Below, piece by piece: positions 53,601 through 62,772 of a DNA stretch of 64,000 nt; the stretch's first letter is position 1, and every line of letters begins with the position of its first letter. The notes under the pieces are model-generated. The model was given only the letters and a program-made list of their open reading frames with translations. It was not told where the DNA came from and did no database searches. Location of the stretch: positions 3,210,001 to 3,274,000 of the forward strand of contig NZ_CP166679.1 in the NCBI RefSeq assembly GCF_041320605.1, given 5' to 3'. Source of the DNA: Arenibacter antarcticus. Lineage in GTDB: Bacteria; Bacteroidota; Bacteroidia; Flavobacteriales; Flavobacteriaceae. A program made the translations under genes and the position numbers.

Positions 53601-56600
53601 ATTAGTTATGTCATTGGCCAAAATAAGCTCATTGTTAATAATAGGGTAGGGGATTACCGTTACTAGCCTAGGCGATGTTTCGTCGCTACAGGAGACTCCG
53701 TTTATAGTACTGGTTACTCGCCTTTTATAGTAGGTCGATTTTGTTAACGTAGTCGGGGGAGTGTAATTCTGTTGATTGGCATTTGCAACCGGATTATAGG
53801 TCTGGTTGTCTTCTGAGGACCACCACTGATAGGACAAATTGCCCGCTCCTGAAGCCGATACAAGTTCTACGATGGCTAAGGGCTGGTCACCTTCACAAAC
53901 CGATTGGTTATCAGTTATTATCCCGGCATAAGCTACATTATAGGTGATTTTTACGGGATTAGATTCTACGGTACAGGTTTGTTCTACTAAGGAAGTCCTA
54001 GTAATTGTTCTCTTATAGAATTTGGTTTCCGTAGGTATTGGTGGGGTATAGGTTGCGGTAGTTTCACCAGTATCGGTCCAGGTATTACCATCTATGGAAA
54101 CTAACCACTTATAGCTTTGGTCTACAAAGGTGCTTGCACCGGAAATGGTTAATGTGCTTGGAGTAGCTCCTTCACAAATGGTTTGATCGCTGGTGAGCAC
54201 TCCTGGTAAAATTTCGTCTGCTACTTGTACTACAATAGTATTACTATCGTTCGAACAAACTACTCCATTTAAAGTTGAGATAGCCTTTCTTTTAAAATAG
54301 GTGGTGGGGAAGCGACCTGCTTGGGGATCATAGGTGCTATTTACTGCACCATTAATAATGGCCCAATCGCTATTGTTTTCTGATGAAAACCACTGGTATC
54401 TTAAAACTCCGTCTGCAATTCCGATAGTGGTATTCCCTAGAATACCTGGATTATCTCCGAAGCATATTTTTTGATCTCCTGAAATAGTACCTCCATCCAC
54501 ATTATTTACGTAGACTCTAAGGATATTACTTTTAGAATAATTCGGTGGATTACATACATTCCCGTCTACCGTTGCCTGGTACTCACGACGGTAATATTTA
54601 TCGGTAGTTAAGGCTGTAGTAGGGGTATAGGTTGCAGCAGTTACTCCATTTATTTCTAAAAAATCGGTGCCATTATCGGATTCGAACCACTTGAAATTTA
54701 AATACGGAAGCCCTTCTATGGCGCTTGGATTGCCCAGAGTTGGAACCATGTCATTGGAACAAATAGTGATATCTGGCCCTAATCGGTTTGCTTGGGGAAC
54801 CAATACGGTTACAGGATTACTATTTACATTACACTCTAATCCATTAGAAGCTGTATTGGTAGTAGATCTTATGTAGGTGGTAGTACTGTTTACCGCATTA
54901 GTGGGAATGTAGTTTACATTAGTTGCTCCTAGTATCAAGCTGCCATTGGCAAACCATTGATAGGTTAAGGTATCATCCCCAGTGGATGCTGCCAATTCCT
55001 CAATTTCACTAGGAATGTCCCCTTTGCATATCACTTCTTCATTGGTGCCATTGGTACCATTATTGTTAGTAGTTCCAATTGTTCCCCCTGTGGCATTTCC
55101 ACCGTTTTTGATGTGCAGTGGGTTACTGGTAACACTGCATGCTATTCCATTTAAGGTAGAGGTAGTAATTCTTTTGTAGTAATTATCCTGGGTTACGGCC
55201 GGCGGATCGTAAGACCTACTGGTGGCTCCGGATATATCGGTAAAATTTATGTTATCATTAGAGATTTGCCATTGATAGCTTAATTCCCCGGAAGCAATGA
55301 GTTTAAAATTGGCGCCAAAAGGTTGTGGGTCACCACCGTTACAAACGGTTGTGGCTCCAGTTGCCCCAGTAGAAAACGTTATTCTATGATCACCCGGATT
55401 TTCAAACTTGTTTAAATAAACTAGAATAGGGGTGGTTATAGCCTCACAAGAGGCTGTCTCCAAGATACTGGTTGCTATTCTTCTGTAATAGGTTTGCAAT
55501 TCCCCAGAATTGTTAGGGGTATAGGTTGATTGATTTTCATTGACGATATCATTCCAAATCACCTTGTCAGCGGAGCTTTGCCAAGCATAACTTATGGTTC
55601 CATTTGAAGTTGCATCTGTGGTACTGGTAAGTGGGGGAATGTTTCCACTTCCACATACTGTCTGTGTTTGTGCTATCGTCCCAGCTGTTAAAGTAAGTAA
55701 GCTTACTAATGTGGGGGTACTAGATGCCTCGCATGCAAACCCGCCGTTGGTATTGGTTATATGTCTTTTAAAATAGGTAGAAGTGGATATACCATTGGAA
55801 AAATTTAGGTTTTCCCCGGTTTCACCATTAATTATTGAATAATTACTATCATCGGTAGAGGAATACCATTGGAAGTTTATTCCAGTTCCCACAGGAGTGC
55901 CATTAGCAACAGTTATACTGCTAGGATTCTCACCTTCACACACTACTTGGTTAGCAGACCCTTCTCCGCCAGAGATTGTCCCAGCTACGTTAATAGTGAC
56001 CTTATTGGTATATGCTGTACACTGCTTTCCGTTTAATATACTGGAATCCAGTCGCCTAAATCTAGTGGAAGCTGTGAGGATTCCGGGCGTATAGGTAGTG
56101 CCAGTAGCAGCGGGAAGGGAAGTCCAGCTAATACCGTTATCCGTAGAAGCTTCCCATGCATAGGTTAGAGTTCCGGGGGTTGTTGAATTGCTCAAGGCAA
56201 TAATGGTACCTGGTTGCTGTCCCTCACAGACATCTTGATTGTTACCGATGGTTCCAATACTTATACTGTTTAAAAGAACCGTGCTTTCCGTTGAGTTTTG
56301 GTAACAAACGTTTGCATTATTACTTATTATGGTCTGCCTTCTATATTTTGTGTTAGTAGTTGGAGCGCTGGTAAAGTTAAGGATAGCGTTGGTCTCCCCG
56401 TTTATATTGGTAAAACTTCCTGTGGTTCTAGATTGCCATTGATAGGTAATGTTAGGTCCATCCGGGGTACCATTGCTAACGGTAATTGACCCAGGAACTT
56501 CGCCTTGACAAATGGTTTGGTCTGTACTGGTATTTCCTCCTTGGATTTCTTGGAGAACGACAATTTCAATTTCATTAGTATAATCGTAACAGCTATGTCC

Positions 56601-58175
56601 GTTTAATTGTATGTTGTCTTGTCTTCTGTATCTTGTGGTTTGAGTTAGGGCGGTAGGTTGATATTCTGCATTGTTGGCTCCTGAAATAACCGTCCATGCA
56701 CTACCGTCAAATCGTTCCCATTGGTAGGAGATACTTCCCGATCCTGTTGCATAGGTGTTGGACGTCAAATTATTAGGAACTTGATTGTAACAAATGGTTT
56801 CGGAACCTGCTATACTTCCTACAATAAAATTGGTATTGGTGATAGTAGCTACGGTACTTGTGCCTTGGCAGCTTGCCCCAGAAATTGTGGTAATCCGTCT
56901 AAATTCCTGTACGCCAGGAATTAGATTTCCAGTGGCATTATAGTTACTTTGGGTCGCACCGTTAATGTCTTCCCAATTGTTCTCATTGCGTTTTTGCCAT
57001 TGATAACTACCATTGTTCTCCCCATTATTTATAGTTAACAATTGCAACTCGTTTAGGGTGCATATATTTTGATCGGTTGCGGTACCTCCTAATACAGTGG
57101 AATTCACATTAATGGTAGCTGCAGGCGTTTCCTTAAAACAACTAAGGCCGTTTAATATGTTGGTAATTCTTCTTTTGAACGCGGTAGATTTCTCTAAGGC
57201 TTGGGGTTGATAAAAATTTTCTGTGGCACCTGAAATTGGCTGCCAAGATCCCGATTCATATTTATACCATTGATAGGTATCTTCGCCACCCGGAGTAACC
57301 GCTACATCCCCAGCAGTGCTTATTTGTTGGGGTATTTCCCCTGAGCAGACATTTTGGGAGCTACCCTCTGTAATGCGTCCAGGGTTAATTTCGTTTACGG
57401 TGATAGTTGCGGGGGTACTAACTTGAGTACAACTCTGCCCATTTAGATCAATGGAGGTTAACCTTCTGTACTTACTTATTCCATTGGAAATATTGGACCG
57501 GTTAATAGGCAATGCCTCGAAATCGGAATTTGAAATAGCGGTCCATGTCCCGTTTATTTCTTTTTCCCAAGTAAAATTTCTGTTTTGGGTGATATTAGAC
57601 CCCGTAATACCGATAGCTTGTAACTCGGATAGGGAACATACTTGCTGATTTACTCCGGTTCCCCCAGATAGTGGAGCAAAGGAAACCGTTGCAATGGCAG
57701 CGCCATCCGTTAGACCATTTATAGTATTGGTATTACCATACAATATATATTTTAAATTTCCATCTGTAGCGGTTGCCGTGGGAATTAATATAATTCTAAC
57801 ATTTTCTATGGTAATTACGTCCAAAGAGGTTTGGGCATTAGTGGTAAGAGTTATTTCTAATCTAGAGGCATTAGCCGGGTCTTGGATTACGGAGACCGAT
57901 GTAAGATCGCTTCCCGTTGTTGCAGCGGAGTTGGCTGTAATGTTAAAGTTGGAAGGCGCGCCAATATAAAATTTATAGGTACCGATGCCTATATCTGTTG
58001 CTAAGGCTTCTGTAAGCACAAGGCTTCCAAGATTTAATTCGGATTTGGGCAGGGTGTTGCCGCAGGTATTAAAACTAGAATTTTGAATGCTAGAGGTAAT
58101 CTGCGCATTGCCAAACCATGCATAAAAAAAAATAACTATTATGGATAGGGCTTGTTGTATAGATTTTGTTATCAT
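50643..58175 (-). CDS. Giant surface adhesin with type IX type B sorting domain
   Basis: The 2510-residue protein has a signal peptide (IIVIFFYAWFGNAQ), then an N-terminal domain (about 25-190), then about fourteen Ig-like units of 85-90 residues. Each carries a Cys-Gly-Pro turn such as QTICQGEVPGSIT and a YQW...YYRR core. Next come several SprB-type units (NVSCFGGNDGSI, NTTCFGQNDGAI), a PKD domain (SWDFGDGTP) and a C-terminal type B sorting domain with FPNVFSANADGINDYF and QIYDMWGG. It is most like SprB-type gliding or adhesion proteins. Confidence 0.92.
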   Translation of the reverse strand: MITKSIQQALSIIVIFFYAWFGNAQITSSIQNSSFNTCGNTLPKSELNLGSLVLTEALATDIGIGTYKFYIGAPSNFNITANSAATTGSDLTSVSVIQDPANASRLEITLTTNAQTSLDVITIENVRIILIPTATATDGNLKYILYGNTNTINGLTDGAAIATVSFAPLSGGTGVNQQVCSLSELQAIGITGSNITQNRNFTWEKEINGTWTAISNSDFEALPINRSNISNGISKYRRLTSIDLNGQSCTQVSTPATITVNEINPGRITEGSSQNVCSGEIPQQISTAGDVAVTPGGEDTYQWYKYESGSWQPISGATENFYQPQALEKSTAFKRRITNILNGLSCFKETPAATINVNSTVLGGTATDQNICTLNELQLLTINNGENNGSYQWQKRNENNWEDINGATQSNYNATGNLIPGVQEFRRITTISGASCQGTSTVATITNTNFIVGSIAGSETICYNQVPNNLTSNTYATGSGSISYQWERFDGSAWTVISGANNAEYQPTALTQTTRYRRQDNIQLNGHSCYDYTNEIEIVVLQEIQGGNTSTDQTICQGEVPGSITVSNGTPDGPNITYQWQSRTTGSFTNINGETNAILNFTSAPTTNTKYRRQTIISNNANVCYQNSTESTVLLNSISIGTIGNNQDVCEGQQPGTIIALSNSTTPGTLTYAWEASTDNGISWTSLPAATGTTYTPGILTASTRFRRLDSSILNGKQCTAYTNKVTINVAGTISGGEGSANQVVCEGENPSSITVANGTPVGTGINFQWYSSTDDSNYSIINGETGENLNFSNGISTSTYFKRHITNTNGGFACEASSTPTLVSLLTLTAGTIAQTQTVCGSGNIPPLTSTTDATSNGTISYAWQSSADKVIWNDIVNENQSTYTPNNSGELQTYYRRIATSILETASCEAITTPILVYLNKFENPGDHRITFSTGATGATTVCNGGDPQPFGANFKLIASGELSYQWQISNDNINFTDISGATSRSYDPPAVTQDNYYKRITTSTLNGIACSVTSNPLHIKNGGNATGGTIGTTNNNGTNGTNEEVICKGDIPSEIEELAASTGDDTLTYQWFANGSLILGATNVNYIPTNAVNSTTTYIRSTTNTASNGLECNVNSNPVTVLVPQANRLGPDITICSNDMVPTLGNPSAIEGLPYLNFKWFESDNGTDFLEINGVTAATYTPTTALTTDKYYRREYQATVDGNVCNPPNYSKSNILRVYVNNVDGGTISGDQKICFGDNPGILGNTTIGIADGVLRYQWFSSENNSDWAIINGAVNSTYDPQAGRFPTTYFKRKAISTLNGVVCSNDSNTIVVQVADEILPGVLTSDQTICEGATPSTLTISGASTFVDQSYKWLVSIDGNTWTDTGETTATYTPPIPTETKFYKRTITRTSLVEQTCTVESNPVKITYNVAYAGIITDNQSVCEGDQPLAIVELVSASGAGNLSYQWWSSEDNQTYNPVANANQQNYTPPTTLTKSTYYKRRVTSTINGVSCSDETSPRLVTVIPYPIINNELILANDITNVSCFGGNDGSIVIPNNRITGGNTAQKQINTISLFGTPILANTYSLIINSIVYEHQVTLNSSNQPQNNNEVAAALAQKVNSARGANLSAVIATTNFNEIILTAKVEGISFTIYASTGSDSNVSASNVLTQANGVANTYVWTKIGNTSFSATTLSINNLTAGVYQLTVYNENCPTTSLPFLVSEPEELTLTIGDTCNTVITANSTGGNAPFTFTLNRPNGTTLVQTSNNPKVTYTNLTGGANYTITVQDASCSIPVSESITLPIGLQFNQASVVVKNTTCFGQNDGAISFNNGTTTVTGGFPPYNFSWKGPNNNIYATENISNLAPGVYVLSVTDQIGCSTTYTANIASKAAMEFSNMQVVNEQLQCAGDTNAEINIQLKSDPSSQLQISWYKNGTSYATNTTSLTNLGGGTYEIVVTDTNSDPNAPCTIRQAFVINAPEVFSATKVDTQSASCFDPNSGRSFTVAVQGGTAPYQYKLDNRTAVLFTTMETTINGLNSDSHVITVTDANQCTVQTFNINAYQALAYAGTKNYTLAPCEVEYDFVLDTNMVMGGTPFLDANNNSYYLYDWSGPNNFLAQDITSFTAVPGTYTLTISDSKDCTSQQIQFTFGTTYTPIVVDKNITPVSCGSTTDGAISIAVRGGLRPYSIVWEKEVAGTTNNPNPQFAPLGQNITQLNNLEEGRYRLTVTSTISGCTNASPSYYYREIIHLKKTESLQLLAGPYLDESLCLGSSGSISVSIFNTQGGDLSFYYDNALMPSVKTSTDTYSIQIANPIENSSLNVVNDQGCGFTLPISSGVPEPAFGYSSAEYEITGLLLAKEDIRFSIISEGFSRASWDFGDGTPVVDLDPNIEGLLASHKYNYPGQFTTTLTLFNEQGCSKTVQQTLQIGKGYDVMFPNVFSANADGINDYFQGEFTGISSFTFQIYDMWGGLVYSVAYDFGNTPVNWGWNGNYSSGKPYKNKSFRYLFVGTTKENNQITKTGEASILR

Positions 58176-58208
58176 GTTTATGGTCCCATTTATAGTATAA
58201 TTGCGCTA

Positions 58209-58216
58209 CAAAAGTA
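58209..58216 (-). promoter_or_regulatory. -7 box candidate of the adhesin operon
   Basis: Minus-strand TACTTTTG matches TAnnTTTG exactly, 33 bases before the adhesin ATG. A -33 TTTG at standard spacing is not clear. Confidence 0.4.
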
Positions 58217-58540
58217 CTGTTTTTCCCAACCGTAGGAAGAGTATTTATAACGGTAGTGTTGGTGAGTATATTGCTAGTATTTTTAGTATTATTACCCGCT
58301 TACTTTGTTTTGTTGTGAAATGGTAAATTAGTGTGGTGAACTATCAATTTTAACGGATGTTAAATTCTTGGATTTTCATTGTTTATAGGTGGAGTACCAA
58401 TATATATGGTTGCTTTGCTTTTATAGAGGATTCTCTATGAATCATTGAAAATATAATTCTTATATAGCGCTGCGATTCCATCCTGTTACCAACAGCTTAG
58501 AAGGTAGTAAAAACTTTTGAACACACCTCTCTTTTGGGGT

Positions 58541-58581
58541 AGATAAAATATTAAAATTTTTAAAATTTTAATATTTTATCT
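58541..58581. repeat. Perfect 41-bp AT-rich palindrome
   Basis: Arms of 20 bp (58541-58560 and 58562-58581) are exact complements around a single T. It lies 57 bp upstream of the GIY-YIG protein start. It may be a cruciform-forming element, an operator or a terminator. Confidence 0.75.
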
Positions 58582-58637
58582 AGTAACTTGCTTCACTTTT
58601 TCAAAATTAAACATGTTTTAAAAATCAGAATAATTCG

Positions 58638-60008
58638 GTGTACGCCATAATTCACATAGCTACTACAGGTCTGCAGGGGGAGAACAATAAGATGACAGAA
58701 ATCTGCATTTTGATCCACGACGGGACAAAGATCGTAAAGCGATTTTATTCGTTGGTAAATCCTGAAATCCCCTTAGGCTATAGTATATCCGGTAATTTGG
58801 ATGTTACGGAAGAGATGGTGTATTCTGCCCCAAAGTTTTATGAAATTGCCAAGCAGGTAGTGGAGTTAACGAAGAATTGTATTATTATTTCTCACTTTGT
58901 AAATTTCCACTATCAAGGTATAAGAAACGAGCTGATATCTCTTGGCGGGGAATATAAACGTCATAAAATTTGCACAGCTCGACTATCACGAAAATTGATC
59001 CCTGGGCAACTGAGTTATAGCTTAGGGGCAATGTGTAACCATATGGGAGTTAAGCTTTCCAAACGGCAAAGCGTCAAGGCAAGTGCTGAGGCGACCCTTG
59101 AATTACTGGAAAAATTATGGGAGCTAGATATGGCAGGGGTGTTCCAACTCTTGTCAAGGTCGCGTTCCGAAAAGGTGCTTGCCCCCCCATTATGGCCAAA
59201 ATCAGCGGTAACCGATCTACCCAATGCAACAGGCGTGTATTATTTTAAAAATTCTGAGGGGCAAATTATTTATGTTGGTAAGGCTAAGGACATAAAACAA
59301 CGTGTACTTAGCCATAGTTATAGCAAGGACCATAAAGAACTACGGCTGTGCTTTGAAACAACACAAATAACGTATACGGCAACGGGGAGCGAGTTGTTGG
59401 CCTTGTTGTTAGAGTCGGACGAAATAAAAAAACACTTCCCAAAATACAACCGAGCCCAAAAAAGGACCCGCTACCGATACGGTATTGGTACTTATATCGA
59501 CAAAAATGGGATTACCAACCTCAAATATGATCGATTAAGTAATTTAAAAACGCCTATTCTCAGCTTTTACAACCAAAATGAATGTCGTGTTTTTTTAGAT
59601 CAGTTATGCAATGATCATCAACTGTGTCCTAGGTATTGTAAACTACAGAACATATCCGGTGCCTGTTTCCATTACCATCTTAAAATTTGTAAGGGGATAT
59701 GTCAAGAGGAGGAGTCGGTTGAAACTTATAACGGAAGGGTAGAAAAAGCCCTAGCACAAAGTATATCGCCCAACACCACGTATATAATTAAAGAAGTGGG
59801 AAGGCACAAAGATGAAAGTGCTATTGTGGTAGTGGAAAACGGGGTCTATAAAGGTTTTGGATATATTCCTAAAAAAAATAAAATAGTAGATTTTGAGGAA
59901 TATGCCCAGCTCATAACGCGCATGCAAGACAATATTGATGTACATAAAATATTGAGAAGATATTTAAGCCAGGAGGTAAATAAAAGTATCATCCTCGAAC
60001 AAAAATAG
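58638..60008 (+). CDS. GIY-YIG nuclease with degenerate DEDDh exonuclease domain
   Basis: The 456-residue protein starts at a GTG. Residues 1-165 align with the DnaQ-like exonuclease of the family (MYAIIHIATTG where MYAILDIETTG is usual). All five catalytic positions are changed by my alignment: H6 for Asp, A8 for Glu, H91 for Asp, Q144 for His, S149 for Asp. Residues 195-275 form a UvrC-like GIY-YIG domain that looks intact: GVYYF, IIYVGKAKDIKQRV and TGSELLALLLES. The C-terminal part has a Cys cluster (CPRYCKL, CFHYHLKICKGIC). It may be a DNA structure or repair nuclease that lost 3' exonuclease activity. Confidence 0.85.
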   Translation: MYAIIHIATTGLQGENNKMTEICILIHDGTKIVKRFYSLVNPEIPLGYSISGNLDVTEEMVYSAPKFYEIAKQVVELTKNCIIISHFVNFHYQGIRNELISLGGEYKRHKICTARLSRKLIPGQLSYSLGAMCNHMGVKLSKRQSVKASAEATLELLEKLWELDMAGVFQLLSRSRSEKVLAPPLWPKSAVTDLPNATGVYYFKNSEGQIIYVGKAKDIKQRVLSHSYSKDHKELRLCFETTQITYTATGSELLALLLESDEIKKHFPKYNRAQKRTRYRYGIGTYIDKNGITNLKYDRLSNLKTPILSFYNQNECRVFLDQLCNDHQLCPRYCKLQNISGACFHYHLKICKGICQEEESVETYNGRVEKALAQSISPNTTYIIKEVGRHKDESAIVVVENGVYKGFGYIPKKNKIVDFEEYAQLITRMQDNIDVHKILRRYLSQEVNKSIILEQK

Positions 60009-60093
60009 TTTTATTTACCACTAGGTCTTTTCATTTTCTTAAACGGAAAACCTATTAGATTTTCTCCAATATTTTATGAGATCATTTTGGCCT

Positions 60094-60897
60094 TTAGGTC
60101 GATTTCATTAACCCAGGAAGGATGCCGCCATCCACAAGAATATCACTTCCGGTAATGAACTTTGCCTTATTACTGAGCAAAAATTGAACTACATCAGCAA
60201 TATCTTCAGGGGTCCCATTTCGCCTTAAGGGGGTTATTTTCTTCATTCTGTTCATTTCTTCTGGATGTTCTTCCGAAGCCTTAATGGCCATAGGGGTCAT
60301 AATAACACCTGGGGATATGGAGATAATACGAGCCCCATTTTCTCCATAGCGAAAAGCGTTGTCCTTGCAGAGTAATTGCACCCCTCTTTTGACAAAGTTG
60401 TACATAATGTCCGCATTGTTATCCACAAAGGATAACACGGTTTTGTAGGAGCCTTCTTGTTGCGGATTTCGCAAGGCCTCGTCATATTCTATATTTGGAG
60501 GTACCATATGACCCATAATGGAAGAGAAAAGGATCAATGCTGAACCTTCTTTGGCCACCTCATAAAAGGCATCAATAATAATATCGGTGCCTACCAAATC
60601 TATATCAAAAACTATTTTTGGATTTTGCCCGCTGCCACTTACCCCAGCGGTATGCACCAATCCACCAAAATCACCTTGTTTTAAAACGAATTTTTTGAGC
60701 TTCTCTACATCCGATTTCTTGCTAATGTCACATGCAATCCCCACTACATCAAAGCCTTGTTGCGTAAATTGGTCAGTAACCTTCTTTACTATTGATTCGG
60801 AATAATCGGTCATCACCAATTTATAATCTTTTAAAACTTCTCCGCAAGCCATTCCTATTCCCCCGCCAGCACCGGTAATTACAATTGTTTTTTTCAT
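60094..60897 (-). CDS. SDR family NAD(P)-dependent oxidoreductase
   Basis: The 267-residue classical SDR has the cofactor motif TGAGGGIG (residues 8-15), HTAGVSG, an active-site Tyr-x3-Lys in MYNFVKRG, and the C-terminal IADVVQFLLSNKAKFITGSDILVDGG. It reduces or oxidises an unknown alcohol or ketone. It appears monocistronic. Confidence 0.9.
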   Translation of the reverse strand: MKKTIVITGAGGGIGMACGEVLKDYKLVMTDYSESIVKKVTDQFTQQGFDVVGIACDISKKSDVEKLKKFVLKQGDFGGLVHTAGVSGSGQNPKIVFDIDLVGTDIIIDAFYEVAKEGSALILFSSIMGHMVPPNIEYDEALRNPQQEGSYKTVLSFVDNNADIMYNFVKRGVQLLCKDNAFRYGENGARIISISPGVIMTPMAIKASEEHPEEMNRMKKITPLRRNGTPEDIADVVQFLLSNKAKFITGSDILVDGGILPGLMKST

Positions 60898-61050
60898 GTT
60901 TACTGCTATTTATTTATGCTATTATGTTGTCTGGAAAATGAAATCCTTTATAAACATTCAGTCTTTAGATTAAAATAATTCTGTCGTTCCCCTTGCCTGC
61001 CGAAGGTAACATCTTGTTTAGATGTTTACCATGATAAAAGTCAGTCCGCT

Positions 61051-61165
61051 GCGCAAGGTCTGTTGCGCAAGGTCTGTTGCGCAAAGTCTCCCGACTTTGA
61101 GCCATGTTACACAAAGCTGCTGCACGAAGTCTGTTGCGCAAAGTCTCCCGACTTTGAACCATGTT
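61051..61165. repeat. Tandem repeat block based on GCGCAAGGTCTGTT
   Basis: GCGCAAGGTCTGTT occurs at 61051-61064 and 61065-61078, followed by GCGCAAAGTCTCCCGACTTT at 61079 and again at 61136 (57-bp period), with a variant unit at 61122-61135. Related single copies occur at 16093-16107 and about 30563-30584, so it is a dispersed repeat of this genome. Confidence 0.7.
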
Positions 61166-61187
61166 AGTAGATTTCTATCTAAAAAAA

Positions 61188-61225
61188 TACCCGGGATCTG
61201 AGATACATTCCAAGGCCCCCGGGTA
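61188..61225 (-). terminator. Rho-independent terminator of the di-heme cytochrome gene
   Basis: TACCCGGG pairs with CCCGGGTA around a 22-base loop, and the minus-strand transcript continues with TATTTTTTT. It lies 38 bp after the stop codon. Confidence 0.7.
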
Positions 61226-61263
61226 CTTCCGCTTCAACCAATAAACACAAATTACGACTGTTG

Positions 61264-62628
61264 TTAAATCGATTTTAAATATTCTTCCAGATCTATTTTG
61301 TCTTGGGCATTCAATTCTAGACCAAAATGGTTGTCATAATGGTTTATAACATCGTTAAGGGTAGCAAATCTTCCATCGTGATAGAATCCTCCCTTCATTC
61401 TAGCAAATAGTCCTCTCAAGGGAGTTGTCCTATACATCCCTGTGGGAGATCTTTTCGCCTCAAAGTCGTCTATCCCTATTTCCTCTGCACTGTGCAGGTT
61501 ATACCCAGCATCGGTATACATAGGAGCTATATGGCAGGTTGCACAGAGGGCACTTCCGTTGAATAAGGTTTTACCACGTGTTGCAGCTGCCATATCATAG
61601 CTTCCTTCGGGGGGAGTGGGGGCGTGTAACGATAATTGGTACGCTTGTAACCCCGGAAGTTTTGGGGTAATCAGATCTGGATCATTGGTAATATTTCCAA
61701 AATTGTTTTCTGCAGCAATAGGAAACTGAGCGGCGTCGTTTAAACGCGAATCGGTAAAGGAGCCCTGACCGTGCATTTCCAAATTGGCCACAAAGGCATT
61801 CCAATAAACAATATCTCCCCATCCGGTATAGGTAGCTAAATTTACCCCTTGTAATCCATATGCTGCCGGCAATAAATTGGCAGCAATACTACCATCGGGT
61901 TTAAGAGCGATACCATCGACCATTAAACCGGCATTGAATTTTCCTGCTCCCCAGCCTGTAAGCACTGCTTCTACCGTAGGTTCATCTACATGTAGCAGGT
62001 CTGCTAAAAATTTCTTGTTATCGGTCAGGTTAATAATGGCACCTACATTAAGATCTCTATTGGGGTATCCATCCAAACGTCTCCCTATGCCGTCAGCAAA
62101 AGAGTTGTCTACTGAGGAGTGACAAAGGGCGCAATTTATACCGACCGCGGTCATATTACCTTCTTCGTTAAAGGTTCCGGTAACACCTACAACGGCGTTC
62201 ATTTTTAAGAGCGCAATAGTAGTCGCCGGATCGTTGAGGTCTACTTCTCCAGCCTGAATAGCGGCTGCTACTTCCAAAGGTATCGCTTCGGCATCCACCT
62301 TCAAACCTACCGCCAAGGCAGTAGCTGGACTCACTCCATCTCCGTATCCATCCAAAGCATCACCCAAAATGGCCTTATCTATATGTAAGATATCGCTCCA
62401 AAAGGCTTCATCACCAAAGGTGTCATATCTAAAGATTTCTTTGCCCTCAGCAACTAGGGCAGGATCTAAATGTAAGGTAAGGGTATCTGTGACCGTTTCA
62501 ATTATAGTATCATTTACTATTTCTGTTATGGTTTCGGTAATGGTCCTAGTCTTGGTACAACTGAAAATAAAAATCATACTGACGATCAACAGTGTACCGA
62601 ACAATTTCAATGGATTAGCTGCTTTCAT
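61264..62628 (-). CDS. Di-heme cytochrome c peroxidase-like lipoprotein
   Basis: The 454-residue protein has a lipoprotein signal (MIFIFSC, Cys at 24), a Thr-rich linker (TKTRTITETITEIV) and two heme c sites, INCALCHSS and ALCATCHIA. Near the second heme it carries TTPLRGLFARMKGGFYHDGR and LNDVINHYD, as in bacterial cytochrome c peroxidase/MauG relatives. It may reduce peroxide or oxidise a protein in the periplasm; the partner is unknown. The cupredoxin gene upstream is a possible electron donor. Confidence 0.85.
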   Translation of the reverse strand: MKAANPLKLFGTLLIVSMIFIFSCTKTRTITETITEIVNDTIIETVTDTLTLHLDPALVAEGKEIFRYDTFGDEAFWSDILHIDKAILGDALDGYGDGVSPATALAVGLKVDAEAIPLEVAAAIQAGEVDLNDPATTIALLKMNAVVGVTGTFNEEGNMTAVGINCALCHSSVDNSFADGIGRRLDGYPNRDLNVGAIINLTDNKKFLADLLHVDEPTVEAVLTGWGAGKFNAGLMVDGIALKPDGSIAANLLPAAYGLQGVNLATYTGWGDIVYWNAFVANLEMHGQGSFTDSRLNDAAQFPIAAENNFGNITNDPDLITPKLPGLQAYQLSLHAPTPPEGSYDMAAATRGKTLFNGSALCATCHIAPMYTDAGYNLHSAEEIGIDDFEAKRSPTGMYRTTPLRGLFARMKGGFYHDGRFATLNDVINHYDNHFGLELNAQDKIDLEEYLKSI

Positions 62629-62772
62629 AATTCATTATTTGTTTTTATTCATGAGATTATTGACCTAACTCTATTCTCAATGTCAATCGGGCATTGGATG
62701 AGGAGGAAATTATTTTTCTAAGGGGGGAAGTGGTATTTAGGGGTGTCTATACCATGGGCTTGCCTATACGTT

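Larger units (their letters stand above)
58176..58637. other. Intergenic region with promoter and long palindrome
   Basis: This gap of about 460 bp lies between divergent genes. It contains the adhesin promoter candidate and a 41-bp perfect palindrome. No gene remnant is recognised. Confidence 0.5.
60898..61263. other. Intergenic region with tandem repeats and terminator
   Basis: This gap of 366 bp is taken up mainly by the tandem repeat block at 61051-61165 and the terminator at 61188-61225. Short frames inside are repeat artefacts. Confidence 0.55.

Noticed and set aside
61095-61103. CCCGACTTT resembling the att core at the tRNA-Pro 3' end
   Set aside because: The match is limited to CCCGACTTT and belongs to the GCGCAAAGTC repeat; the tRNA part CTGTCAT is absent, so it is not an attachment site.
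61079-61155. Possible CRISPR-like array in the repeated block
   Set aside because: The units are adjacent or 57 bp apart, with related rather than unique spacers, and no cas genes are present in the window.
60965-61162. Possible small protein with MVQSRETLRNR/MAQSRETLRNR repeats
   Set aside because: The frame is made of the tandem DNA repeat block; the amino-acid repeats follow from the DNA repeats, and there is no start context or homology.
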